Below are positions 36,778-49,135 of a stretch of 64,000 nt of DNA, in pieces (position 1 is the stretch's first letter; the number at the start of each line of letters is the position of its first letter). The stretch lies in contig JAQGEQ010000003.1 of assembly GCA_034620365.1 (NCBI GenBank), forward strand, positions 124,001 through 188,000, in the 5' to 3' direction. A program made the position numbers and the translations under genes. The notes under the pieces are model-generated. The model ran no database searches. It saw only the letters and a program-made list of their open reading frames with translations, and was not told the origin of the DNA. Source of the DNA: Pegea sp. RAD2-039 (taxonomy: Eukaryota > Chordata > Thaliacea > Salpida > Salpidae).

Positions 36778-38859
36778 TATTTGTCTGAGCTTGTTAAATA
36801 AATATGAAAGTCAAATCAACAATAACTTTAAGTAGTAAAAAAACAAAAGCCAAGCAAATAAAAATTTCCCTAACATGAGTCAACTTTGTACCAAACACCA
36901 ATTTTTAATTATAACTGACTTTAATTTGAATTAGAAAATGTTGTTTTGAACTTCCACCTATAAAAAATATTTTTCAGTAAAATTATATTTATTTTGAAGA
37001 CATTTTATTATTATTATATCTATTAAAGCTTTTATATACTGTTTTTATATCGATGAAAGTTAAAACGTCTTAAAAAACTAAATATGTTTCTTTATTTATC
37101 TAGCCGGTACATTAAATACTATAAAAATATCTTTAACAAAGTTTTTTTGAAGATGTACTTCTTGCACTTGTAAGTAAATTATTGCTATAATCTCAATTAA
37201 TTATATTGAAAAACTTGCCAGTTTTGTCAGGGTATTTTTAATTGCCTCTACTCAAATATTTCGGTTGACTAAATATGTTGTTGAAAAAATTAATAATATT
37301 AAAATTAATAATAGTTAAAACTTCAGTATTTTAGAGGAGATTGTGTTAACACTTTTTAGATAAAATCTTGTCGAAAATCTGTCAGGTCAAATAAAATTTA
37401 TGTAAAAAATAAAATCTTACAGACTCTGAGTTGAAACTCACGTGAAAAAAGAAGCCCATTTCTAGTAATTTTGTACCTCGACATATAACTCTTCAGCCAC
37501 TAAAAATAAGCTCAGAATTCGACTGACAAATCTTGTGCTTAGTTAACGTATTTGACGAACAACTGTTTCTAGCAGATGGCAGCAACCAATTTACTTTCTC
37601 AATGTGATAAACACTAATCCAGCAAAATTGCGAAAGTAATAGAATATATTAAGCAATCATAAAAACTCTGTTAAATATTAAACTGAATTATAAAATATAA
37701 GTACTTAAAAGTATGTAAACTTGTTTTTGAAAAGTTTATTAAAACTTATTATTGGATTAAAAATACTCTAAATGTAGTACTAAAATTGTTTGTGAATAAT
37801 TGCTTTAAAATACATATTTAGAAAAATTGAAATACGATCCTGAAAACTGTATAACCCTCAAATAGTGATTTTTAACATTTTAAAGCTTTCATAGCTTTCA
37901 GCATTTATTGATAAATATTTTGATATCACACATTTAAACTTTTATATATTTTTTACTGACTTTATGATTTATTTATAAGGATTTTAGGCTAAATACATTA
38001 TTATTTAATTGTAATAATTTAATAAATGAAAAATTTGACACTACGTCAAAACTTTATTGCTAAATTAGTTTTGAATGCTGAATATCAATTATCAAAAAAG
38101 AGGAACAATTATTTTAAGTTTTAAACATAAATATATAAATTATTATTTTGCATTCGACAAGAAGTTTATAGGAATTATTGTCATCTATGAAAAAATTTCT
38201 TAATATTTTAAATTAGCTGTTGATTATTTGTATGTGTATTGTAAACACACTTTATTTTTAAACTTTTTAATAGAATATTTAAGTTAGAACAAGTTTCTGT
38301 AAGATTAATGGTATATTATTTATCATTAGACGTTACTTATAAAAGATGTACATTAATAAAGTTTTTGATTATTTCAAATTAAAGTTTTATTTAACTTTGG
38401 TGTTTGAGTTTATCCTCAAATTAATATATTTTTTCATAATTAATGTCATTGATCTAAAGGTCAATTGGTTTATATTGTGATACTTATTTTCTGACTAAAG
38501 TACCTTGAGTTTTATCTATGAATACTTGCTTGGAAAAATGTTTTAAGTTGGAATATATTTTATTATTTTATGTTTGTAGTTGTAGATTTTTGTAGTAGAA
38601 TAATGCCAAATACTGACTATTATAAATAATAAGAAAAAAGTAAATCTATATTTATAGGTCAATTATTTTTACACTGAAGTGTTTAAAACTAAACTTATAA
38701 AAGATTATTTATGAAAAGACATGATATACATTTTAAAAATATTTGATTTAAGTATAAAATATAAAACATTTAAAGTAAAATAATTCTTAACTTGATTCAG
38801 GCAATATTTAAAACTTTATGAGTGTTGATGATATTTTAGTATTTTTATCATAAGTTAAA
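36778..38859. other. Divergent intergenic region between HSDL2-like gene and NUBP1
   Basis: AT-rich, about 2.1 kb, flanked by a minus-strand and a plus-strand gene pointing away from each other, so it should contain both promoters. No obvious motif cluster or repeat was seen. Confidence 0.5.
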
Positions 38860-39881
38860 ATGATGGAAACTCCAGAAGATGCTCCTGAACACTGCCCCGG
38901 TGTCGAATCAGAAAAAGCTGGCAAAGCTTCAGCATGTGATGGATGTCCTAACCAAAAAATATGTGCTTCTGGTCAAGCAAATCAACCTGATCCTGATATT
39001 CCTAAAATCAAAGAGACTTTAGCAGACGTAAATTATAAAATTTTAGTGTTATCAGGAAAAGGTGGAGTTGGTAAAAGTACAATAACTTCAAATCTTGCTT
39101 ATGCTTTAAGCTTAGATGAAGATACTCAAGTAGGTGTCCTAGACATTGATCTTTGTGGACCTTCAATTCCTCGTATTCTTGGAGTTTTAGATGAGCAAGT
39201 TCATAATAGTGGTTCTGGGTTTTCACCTGTATTTGCTAGAGATAATTTATGTGTGATGTCCACCGGATTTCTTTTAAGTAGTGAGAATGATGCTATTATT
39301 TTAAGAGGCCCCAAAAAAAATGGATTGATAAAACAGTTTCTTCGAGATATTGATTGGGGAGACTTGGACTATCTTCTGATAGACACACCACCAGGAACAT
39401 CTGATGAACACTTGACTGTGTCTAAAGTTCTTGCTGAGGTATTTATGAGTTTGATTATATTTAACAGTTATAAATTTTGAGGATATTTTAGGTTGGAATC
39501 AATGGAGCCGTGATTATAACCACACCACAAGAAATCTCATTGCTTGATGTTCGAAAAGAAATTAACTTTTGTAAAGAAGTTGGTATTCCTTTAGTTGGTA
39601 TCATTGAAAATATGAGCACATTCATATGTCCCACGTGTTCAAGATCTTCCACAATTTTTCCAAGTATTAAAGGTGGGGTTAAGGGTGTTGCTGAAGAAAT
39701 GAGCCTTCCATATATTGCTAATGTACCACTTGATCCTATCATTGGTAAATGTTGTGATGAAGGTAACTCAATATTTGAAGAGTTTCCAAACTCATCAGCT
39801 GTTACTTCTTATAAAACTATTTCAGAGTGTGTTAAAAAGTTTTGTGAAATTAATGAACCTTTCATTAAATCTTCAGTTTAA
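38860..39881 (+). CDS. NUBP1: NUBP1, cytosolic Fe-S scaffold P-loop ATPase
   Basis: Scaffold ATPase of the cytosolic iron-sulfur assembly machinery, working with NUBP2 to build 4Fe-4S clusters for cytosolic and nuclear proteins. Two exons, 38860-39438 and 39492-39881, with a 53-nt intron; 322 residues against about 320 in vertebrates. The N-terminal cluster motif is complete: Cys12, Cys26, Cys29 and Cys35 follow the NUBP1 spacing CX13CX2CX5C. The deviant Walker A is GKGGVGKST (66-74). [12 protein letters not shown] is the switch region, [12 protein letters not shown] the Walker B region, and Cys239-Pro-Thr-Cys242 the second CXXC that bridges the cluster in the dimer. GATATTTTAG, acceptor-like, ends 20 nt before the ATG. 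All functional residues expected are present. Confidence 0.97.
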
Positions 39882-41029
39882 TTTCGAAGTCTATTTATTT
39901 CTAGTTTCTAATTTGGCTTTTTGATTTGTTCTCCTTAGTAAGTTTGCTCAATTGCAGTACTTATATGAAAAACTATCTACAGCTTTATACATGGCAAGTG
40001 TTTTGTAAAGGCTTTTCTAATTTATCAAAAGTTTGCTTCAAACAGTTACTGAAATTAAATGAAGTTTTCTATGAAAATCAACAAAGCATAAAATGAAAAT
40101 GTTTAATAATCATATCGATCGTATCTTTTGTCATTTGATTTGAAAATATTTGCATAATTTGTTCATATAATCAGTTAAACTTTGGTGCATCAAGCAACCA
40201 ATCAAAATCCATGTGATTTTTCACTTTTCAACTTTTTATTAACTTTTTCAGGCTTTTGTATCTAAAATTAAATTTCTTTTAAATATATTCTAATTCATAA
40301 CCTTTTTAAGTTGATAAATTGTTTTTAAATACACCATCAAACGATTTTCAAAGTAAGTAGAAATAAAATCAGCAGTTGCTGCTAAACAGGTAAAGAAACA
40401 TAAAAGTATTTAATAATTCTCATCACCTACATCATGGCCCTCGACCAAAGCAGACCTACTACTATCAGCTTATCAGTTGTATTGGAAAAACATATTACTA
40501 TCTATACAAAAATCTTTAATTATCTATTACTGATAATCTAAAATTTAAAGCAATTGAGAAGTAAAAGTCCAGTTAAAAAAATTCTTGATCTGAGAGATTT
40601 TGGTGTAGTTCAAATGTATCAGAATCTAAAGTTTTTCTCACCACCAGACGAGCAAACCAGGAATTCTAAGACTGTCCTTGTTTCCCTAGATTTCTAGAGT
40701 TGACTTATATACTGCTGTTTTGTTTTAGATATTGAAGTTAAAATCTATTTTTTATCAACACTTTTACATGATAAATTGAAAAAAAATTAGAACAAGGCTT
40801 ATGAAACTGAAATGTTTTTTTATATACTGATCAGAAAAATAAAGATTTCTTTTTTAAACGGTCTCTTTTGGAAACAATAATTCTTTAATTTCTACTGTGA
40901 ATATCAATTATACATTTTATTATATTTTGTTTTACATTTTACGACATACAGATTTAAAGCTATTCCTTTTAAAGAATGAATACTAATTGCAAAGAACTCA
41001 GTCAATAATTTATAATATTTATCAAAATC
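39882..41029. other. Convergent intergenic region between NUBP1 and sulfotransferase
   Basis: Holds the 3' flanks of two genes that converge. A slightly less AT-rich piece at about 40430-40700 shows no coding pattern that I recognise. Confidence 0.5.
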
Positions 41030-42402
41030 TTAAAGAATGTCTTTGTATTTCATCCAAAGTTTATCAAAGCCTGGGTAAGTTTTTCCACTTTCCATTAAGA
41101 GTTCATCAATTTGTTTTGCCTGTTCTTCACTCAACAAACTCTTCCAGTCTCCAATGACTCCTTTGCGAGTAAAAGGAATATCTTTTGGTCGATCTGACCC
41201 TTTTGGAGTCTTTAAAAGAAAACGAAGTTTAAAAAGTGATTAACACATGATGATATGTTGTCTTCACTTAATTACAGACTTACAAACTTCTCAAAGTTTA
41301 TCTTCATATTTTCAATTGAAGCTAGATTTGTAATTTCCTTCAGCAATTTTTGATCATCTTTTTGTAGCGAGAGTAAATAATTGTCACCCAAAAAATTAGC
41401 AATCTTGCATAACTCACTAATAAACATTAAAAGAAATTATAAAACTTAGATAATCAAGCAGGATATTAACCTGTGAAAGTCGCTTTTTAAATCTTCATAC
41501 AAAACAAAATGAATATTGCTTCTTTTTTTACATTCTTCCCACCATTCTGGTACAACTTCAAAGTAATTACCAAAATCACATTCACCGTTTATAAAAAGAT
41601 CAAAGTAATCATCAAAAGTCCCATCAGCAAAATTATACCAATTAGCAAACCCAATTGTATGATAGAAGAATGATACTACTGTGTCTTTTGGATTCCGAGC
41701 TGTGTGTTTTAATAGCAATTAATTGCTGAGTAATAAAATTAATTGCACCGTACCAATGTAAATAAATTTATTTTTGTCATTGATTGGTGCAAAACTGTAC
41801 TTGAGATGTGAATGAAGAAGATTAGGTCTGGACTCGTCTGTAAGAAAACCACTGTCCCGAAATTCAAGAGGGATGTAGTGAGAACTGAACGTGTCATCTC
41901 CGGAGAAAGTTTTGTTTCCACCGCGCAAAAGATAGAGAATATATAGCTGAAAAAATTCATGTCATTGTTTGCATATTTAACAATTTTATTAAAAAATATT
42001 TGGATACATTTTTTGACACTTTAGACAATGGTTAAGTAAACAGAAAATAATTTTCTGTTAACATTCATAGTAATATTTCATCAATTAAAAAAATTGTTTA
42101 CTCTAATCACAATAATTTTTATTTTCAGTTTTTACGTTTTAATCTTTATTATTTTTACATGGATAAAGAATTCGAATAAAAAGTTATTTTTGAAACTTCT
42201 GAAAGTCGAGCTTTGAAAGCAGCAAAATTAACCATTTTACCATCCAAGTTGTCCCATTTTTTGGGTATGATAAAACCATCAAGTCATTCTCTCTAGGCAG
42301 ATAATTAATTGCTGAATCAAACATGGCTTGAGAAATCATTGGAGGAACTGTATAAATTCCATAATTTTTATGATAAACTTTGTTGTAAGTTGGTATTTTC
42401 AT
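41030..42402 (-). CDS. Cytosolic sulfotransferase, SULT1 family type
   Basis: Transfers sulfate from PAPS to hydroxyl or amine groups of small molecules in the cytosol. Five exons (minus): 42402-42241, 41946-41754, 41699-41471, 41416-41284 and 41209-41030; phases agree and give 298 residues, the usual SULT length. The 5'-phosphosulfate loop is YPKNGTTW (46-53). LLHSHLKY contains the probable catalytic His101. IARNPKDTVVSFFY is the 3'-phosphate-binding and dimer-proximal block. YEDLKSD is conserved, and RKGVIGDWK (254-262) is the C-terminal PAPS signature. The first exon has two acceptor-like sequences before the ATG, TTCCTACAG (11 nt) and TTTTTAG (4 nt). The exact acceptor substrate, and whether it is SULT1 or a tunicate-specific branch, cannot be told. 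It is not a Golgi tyrosylprotein sulfotransferase and so is not the enzyme that would sulfate cionin. Confidence 0.94.
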
Positions 42403-43711
42403 TTTGCTAAAAACTGTAGGAAAAATTTTAAAGAATATTTTTTTAAGCCAAATAATGAAAAAAGAACTTCATTCTGATAATTTTAATTTCTCTTACATAA
42501 GGATAAATATCTTTATAATTTATTAAAAATAAATTTTATCAACAAAAAAACCTCCTTTTCAAGCTGGATGTTTTACTTTAATTTTTTCACTTCATAATTT
42601 GCTTTCTAAACATCAAAACAACAACATCAAGTCAAAAAGCTTAATTATAATGAGGGTAAAACATTGTAATAAACATTTACTAAACTTATAAAAAGCTCTA
42701 TCAAAGCGCTTTTAGCGCCCACTAGCGTTTGTTTTTTCAACCATTTTCACAAATTCTTTTTTAGATTGAGTTTTTTTAGTGTAAGATTATGTTGACGAGG
42801 TTAAAAACTATCTATACTAATAAAGAGAATACTACTAAAGGAAGCTTTTATTATATTAACAAATATATAACACCTAACTAAAATCTTCAGGCTTAAAAGT
42901 TTCTAGGACAACTTTAGAAATTAAACTTTAATATTTAAACTAATTGCTTTTTACATTAGCTTGGTAAGAACCCTTGAGTGTAGATTAAACTCTTATTTTT
43001 GAAAATACTGTTCGGTAGTTTGACTAAGTCGTGGCCACATGGTAGAAATACAAACAACAACAAAATATTTTCTAAATGAAAAAAAATATATTTGATAAAA
43101 AAACAAGAATTATAAAATGTTTTGACTTTTTACTTTCGTCAATCAACATTTTCTTGTTAAAATATAGCATTATCAGCTTTTTGAGCTTCAGCTTTTATTA
43201 GTAACCTTTACTTAAGTTCTAAGCATAAAATGCTTGACTGCTAAACTACTTAAAAGAAGAAATGCCTTGTCACTGCTATTGTAATCAAAAAACATTTCTT
43301 CCTCGACAAAGATCTATCTGCAAGACTGCAGTAACTTGACAAGTCTTTAAATACATAAAACAAACAAAGAAAACTGAATTTAATAAATAGATTTTAGTAG
43401 CTAAACATTGTACTAATTCTAATAAAATATTCGAATTTCAAAAGTTTAACTAAAATTTCTTAAATAATTTACTAATTCTTAGAAAATAAAAAAAGAATTT
43501 AAAAGCAATTTATTCGGTGGCATAAGAAATAATAAACTGAAATTTCACTACAAACAACATAAAAATACTCTTATTCTTCAGGCACACTGCTCTGAATACA
43601 GCAATTCAAATCAATTAATATTTGAAAATTGAACAAATATTTTTTAACGATTTATTTGAAAAGTTCAAAGTATGCTGGAACAGAATTGAAAAAATTGATT
43701 TAAAACTCTCT
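42403..43711. other. Intergenic, no gene recognised
   Basis: Separates the start of the sulfotransferase from the end of the PKG gene; both are on the minus strand. AT-rich, nothing further identified. Confidence 0.5.
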
Positions 43712-46700
43712 TCAGAAGTCATGATCCCAACCCGATAATTCATCTTTCACATTTTCGAATGTGTCATCAAAGTTATCAAAGTATTTTGTGTCTGTAGGAC
43801 TCCTGATTTCTGGAAGATGAGGAGCCTTCATAACACGGTGCCTGAGAGCCTCCCAGTGAAACCCCTAATTTCAAAAGTTTAATCCAACTTTAATCCAAGC
43901 TTTTATTGAAACAAATCTTTTATCTTTTTAACTTCAACGACTTTATATTGATAAATCGAATAATTAACAAACTAACTTCAAACCAACGGTGATTTCTAAT
44001 ATCATCCAAACCATTTTGTAAGTTGCCCAATCTCATAGAAGGGTTCATATGACAAAGTTTACGGATTAAAGGTTTTGCTCGATCATTTATAGCTCTCTGA
44101 AAGCACATGAAACAACTAAACGTCATTATCTTCTATTCACTCACCGGCCAATCAATTTTTTCAATTCCCATCTGGCCCAGGACATATATATGCTCTTCCC
44201 GGGACGATGAAAACGGAGGATTACCTGTGAGCATCTCAAAGACCAAGATACCAAGAGCCCAGTAATCCACTGATAAATCATGTCCCTGAAACAAATACAG
44301 TCGCTTGTAAATATGTAATCATTAAAAGACCTACTGAAGACTAAACTTATGTATTTATTAACTGATTTAATTAAATATTTTGATTGATTTTTAATAAACT
44401 TAAAAAAGAAATCTTTTATTTTTGAATAAATAAATATTTACTATGCTGGATAAATATTAAGTATGTAAAAGTTTGTGATGTAACATCTATTTAATGAGTT
44501 TTATTGAATTTGTTACAACACCGATACTAAGGTTTGTAGTATTTGTGTATTTAATTAAGTGGCTTATATCTAATAAAACATTTTTAATTAACCTTATGCA
44601 TTTTATCAGATGATTTTCTATCGTAGATTAGTCATTACCTTTTGACATTTACAATTAGTTGAACTAACTTTTTTTTGAAATATTTTTAAAACTCCTTTTG
44701 AAAGCTATAAAAGTAAATCTAAAAGAAATTTGAATTTGATTGACACTACCCTGAATATTAATGAAACTATTAACCAGCAAAAACTTAATAAGAAGTTGAT
44801 TTAACAGCAAATCTATTTGATAGCAATATTTTGTAATAATTTCTCTACTAATTAAAATCAAATCCATTAATCAAAGATTGAAAAACAAACCTATTTAACA
44901 AGAACAAACTTTCTTTACACAATGAACTTATTTGACAAGAACAAATTTTAACAACATGATCAAGTTTATTCTAAAAAGAAACTTATTAAATATAATTTTA
45001 ACATCCAAAATCTACAAGAATCTATCCTATAAGCTCGTTTATCTTATAACTGTCCTGGTAACTAACATTTTAAACTTATTTTGAAAAATTCTATAACTCT
45101 ACAAATATTAGACAAAATTAATAAAATAGTAAATTGAAAAATAAATATTTCTGCTTAATTGTTCTTTTTATCTTATAATTAAACCTTAACTTTTATATTT
45201 AGCCATATTTTATTTTATAACTCTAACAAGGTTTAAAACATCAGCACTGTTATAAAAATAAGATTATAGCGTAAACTAGTAAAACTTTTTATCACACAAT
45301 AAATAAAAAACACCTTTCTCCAAATTAAAATTTATAAAAGATGGAATCTTATATATGTATAAGATGATTTAAACTTTACAAATAGAATTTCAATTAAATA
45401 CTACTTCTAATTACACAAATTTCTTTAAATTTGGATGTATGATTTAGTAATTCTATACAATATATCAACTCGTTTGTACATTTAGATAACTTTACATGAT
45501 AGTAAAATGTATCGAATGAAAATGAATAAGTCTGAGGACAAGATAACTCACTTTGTACAAACTAATCTCCGGGGCTGTATATTCAGGTGTCCCGCAGAAC
45601 GTCCACGTCTTGTCGCCCACTTCAATCCGTTTCGCAAAACCAAAGTCAACTAACTTTGCATAACCTTTATAGTCAATTAACAAATTCTCTGGCTATAAAA
45701 AAAGTAAGTTGCTACATAAAATAATTCCTCAAAGTATCTTATAAGAGTTACTTTCAAATCTCTGTGAACAATCCTATGCCCATGAAGATATTCAAATGCT
45801 TCAACAACGCAACCAGCATAAAAACGGGCGTGTGTATTACTAAATTGTTGCTCATTTCTTAAAATAGTAAAAAGTTCACCTCCTAAACATAATTCTGTCA
45901 GAAGGTAGACAAATCTGTTGTATCAATTGAAGTTAGAACAGTCACAGAAGTTCTAAAAACTTTTGTAACTAACTTATTATCTCGAAATGTTGCTAACAAT
46001 TTGATGATAAATGAGTTATCAATGTCACGTAGAAGATCTCTCTCATTTTGTATATAGGTTTGTTTAGAGTTTTGAACAATAAATTCCTATAAGTTAAATA
46101 GATCTTAAAAAAGCTTAGTTATCTTTCACTTGCACGAAATTATAAAGTTTTAAATAACTAGGATTGAAAAATGAATAAAAAACAGTATTTATTGCTATAT
46201 ATTACTTTGGTTATTTGCTTCAAAGCGTATGTTTTTTCTTTATTGCCTTTTAAATGTGCCAGATAAACCTTTCCATATCCTCCTTTACCAAGTAGTTTTA
46301 TCTTTACAATGTTTTCTAAAGTGCTTGACCCAGATGTACTTTTGTCAAAAGATTTTTTAGGTAATACTGAGTGGGTTTCTTTTGGTCTTTGATCAGGAGC
46401 TTCAGGACGATTAGATTTTGTTGGTGTACTCTTGCTAATTTTTTCTTTAGTTCCTACTTGACTTGGTCTAAACAGCGAAGAGTTAGCCTTGGCTTCATAA
46501 TTTCTTACTTGTAAAACTCCAATATATTTCTTGAATGTGTTTTTATCTAAAGTTAAACATTTTACAACATCGCTTGTGCATTTGATGTTTGCGCTTCGTA
46601 GCCCTGAGTCATTTGTCAAAGCCATATCTCCAAAACAATCTCCAGCATACAGAGTACGATTATAGTAATCATCCGGGTCACTTTTATCTTTACGACTTGT

Positions 46701-49135
46701 CACGTCAACAATTCCTTCAGTAATTATATAAAAAGTATTTCCTATTTCATACTGACGGACTATATAGTCATCCATCTTATAACTTTCCTCCTTAACTAAA
46801 TCAATGATTCTTCCAAGAGTTGATTCGGAGTAATCATGGAATGCATTAACCTTCTTTAGCATCTGTTTAATAAAGGCTTAACATCAGTTTATATAAACAA
46901 TTTACAAACTAACAATAAGGACCTATTCAATTGTTAAGCTTATTTGTAAAATTCAAAACTGATTATACTTTAAATAACTTTTTCCTTCTTTCTTTTTCTT
47001 CAGTGACTCTTATAGTAGTATACACAGCGCGTTCGAGTTCCCAGCACTTCACTTCAGTTGTTGCTTCAACTGTTGCAGTCCTCATACATTCATGAAGAAT
47101 CGCAAGCTCACCAAACACCTGGCCTGGTTTAATTGTGGCCAAAAATTTACCATCCTGTAAAATAATTTGAATTGAACTGTAAAACCATCTCATAGTAATC
47201 CACAATGTAATTGTTGAGTTGATTTCATTTGAAATTGTTTAGAAACTATTTTCACAGATATTTAATTTTCAAAAGTTACAGGAAAATTATAGATATTATT
47301 TACAAAAATCAATCCTTCTCTTATTACAGTAAATTTAATAAATCTTTTAACCACTAATGTTTCTATCTATTAATACAGGATTTGAAACAAATTGATTAAG
47401 CTAATCATTTGACACATTCGTAAGTTTTGTATTCAACAACCAAATGACAACTTTGTATGTTTTGAGTTAATATTAAAACAGCATTGTTAGACAAATGTTT
47501 GCTTGAATTGACATATTTACATAAAAGATGATAATTATTAGTTAAAAATATACTTATATAAATGTTTTTAAAGAGAAAACAATCGACGATAAATTAACAA
47601 AACAAGTTACACACCTTTGTTACCATACATTGACCAGAATCTAAGACATAGAAAGAGTTTCCATGTGATCCTTGAGTTATAATTTTCTCTCCTTTAACTT
47701 TTTGGGTCAACTTCATGTGTTTCACAATCAGCTCTATACTTTTATTCTTTAAGTTTTGAAAAAACTTTATCTTTCCAAGTGACTACATATAGAGATTTAA
47801 AGATTACTGATAGGTACGTAGATTTAATGAAAATAAGAACCTCTGTTAACATACTCCGCTGCTGTTGGTTTTTAGGAAACCCAGAGGTAGGTAGTTCAAT
47901 CATTTCACCTTTTTGATGGATTGCATTTTTGCGTAGTTGTCTTCGCTGAAAAAAAACTTTGGTTGGAATTTTAAACCCACAAGTTAACAAGTTGTATAAA
48001 CTAAAGTAGGTGATGATGTAGATATTACGTGAGCAGTGCTTATGTAATGAAACGCGAAAAATATCAACTTCAAGTGTACACATGAGCTCAATGATTACCT
48101 GGACGCTAAAACATAACATTTAAGTTTGTCTTTTAAAATTGAACTTTTTATATGGAAAGTTTTATGTAGGATTTATTATAGCTTCTATAATTAAGCAAAT
48201 TTATTATCTTGGAATGAACAAATAAATTGTAATTACTTTAATTTCAAAATTATCTCTTGTTTACAAAAGAACAACTTTGTATCAGAGTTATTTACAAGAT
48301 TCAAGTAATTTTCTAGATTGTATTTTTATTGTAATTTCTGATTTAAGCTCATAACCACATCTGCATAAGATGATAATGATGAACTTAAATATCTATTTAG
48401 CTATCATATAGTTAAGTCGCGTTTTTTGTTTTTTCAAGTATTTGCAACAAATATTTTTCAAAGAAAACTCATATGCAGCTGTTTAAACGTGCTTTTGGTG
48501 AATTAAACGTGAGATTCAAATATTATTTTTTTATTTGTTTGTTAATTCATCACTTAAGAACAAAGTAATTTTGTCACAAATGTTTACTAAACAAACTTAC
48601 TGTTGATGGTTGTACAGACTCTAACTTGTCAGCAAGCTGATTTTTTTCATTTCCCAACTCTTTAATAAGTTGAACTTTCTTTTTCAGCTCATTTTCAAGT
48701 TTCTGAAAATTTTTATAAAACTGAATTATAAAATGTGAAATGTTGTTATTTTACACAGAAGTCAAGTCTAACTATAGCTTCAAAAGTGGTGTAGACAATT
48801 TACTCTATATTAAAAACCACTAAACAACAACCAAAAGTTTTATTTTATGCAAATTATATAAATTAAAAAATAAATCAGATGAAAAACATGCTAAGAAGAC
48901 TAAACTTGAATTTTTTCGTGTTTTTGAGTATTCTGTGTTTCCAAACTTTTCAATTCTTTAACAATTGCCTGCGAAGAGTCATCTTGTTAATTCTGTTGAT
49001 ATGTGTCTAAACAAACTTGATAGTTTTTCTACTTACTTCATTGCTTTCTTCAGATATTTTCAATTTTAATTTTAGATTTTCAATTTGTGTTTCATAAAAT
49101 GGGTCTGATATATTTCCTTTTTTAAATTTTGGCAT
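43712..49135 (-). CDS. cGMP-dependent protein kinase (PKG)
   Basis: Ser/Thr kinase activated by cGMP. Thirteen exons (minus): 49135-49037, 48968-48906, 48702-48601, 47945-47841, 47770-47615, 47154-46969, 46862-46206, 46086-45974, 45914-45752, 45692-45552, 44285-44145, 44096-43977 and 43864-43712. Phases agree, giving 732 residues. Order: coiled-coil dimerisation region (about 14-85), autoinhibitory [10 protein letters not shown] (89-98), cNMP site A (about 124-235; FGELAIL, Arg200-Thr201), site B (about 240-355; FGDMAL 314-319, Arg326-Ser327), a long Ser/Pro/Lys-rich linker (about 358-420), then the AGC kinase domain. That domain has LGKGGYGKV (428-436), Lys452, HRDLKPEN (544-551), DFGFAK (564-569), activation-loop Thr579 in [13 protein letters not shown], and the C-tail ending SGWDHDF. 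Site B and the linker differ from the usual PKG. TCGAATAG, acceptor-like, ends 20 nt before the ATG. The exon 5 acceptor (GGAAAG) is the least certain junction. Confidence 0.95.
44286..45551 (-). other. Large intron inside the PKG kinase domain
   Basis: 1266-nt intron between the exon ending ISLYK and the exon starting GHDLSVDYW. It is AT-rich and includes chance frames only; no nested gene or element was recognised. Confidence 0.7.

Noticed and set aside
36520-36801. 93-codon plus-strand frame
   Set aside because: It is the antisense shadow of the HSDL2-like gene, whose minus-strand frame has full domain support.
39008-39226. Minus-strand frame inside NUBP1
   Set aside because: Antisense shadow of the NUBP1 first exon.
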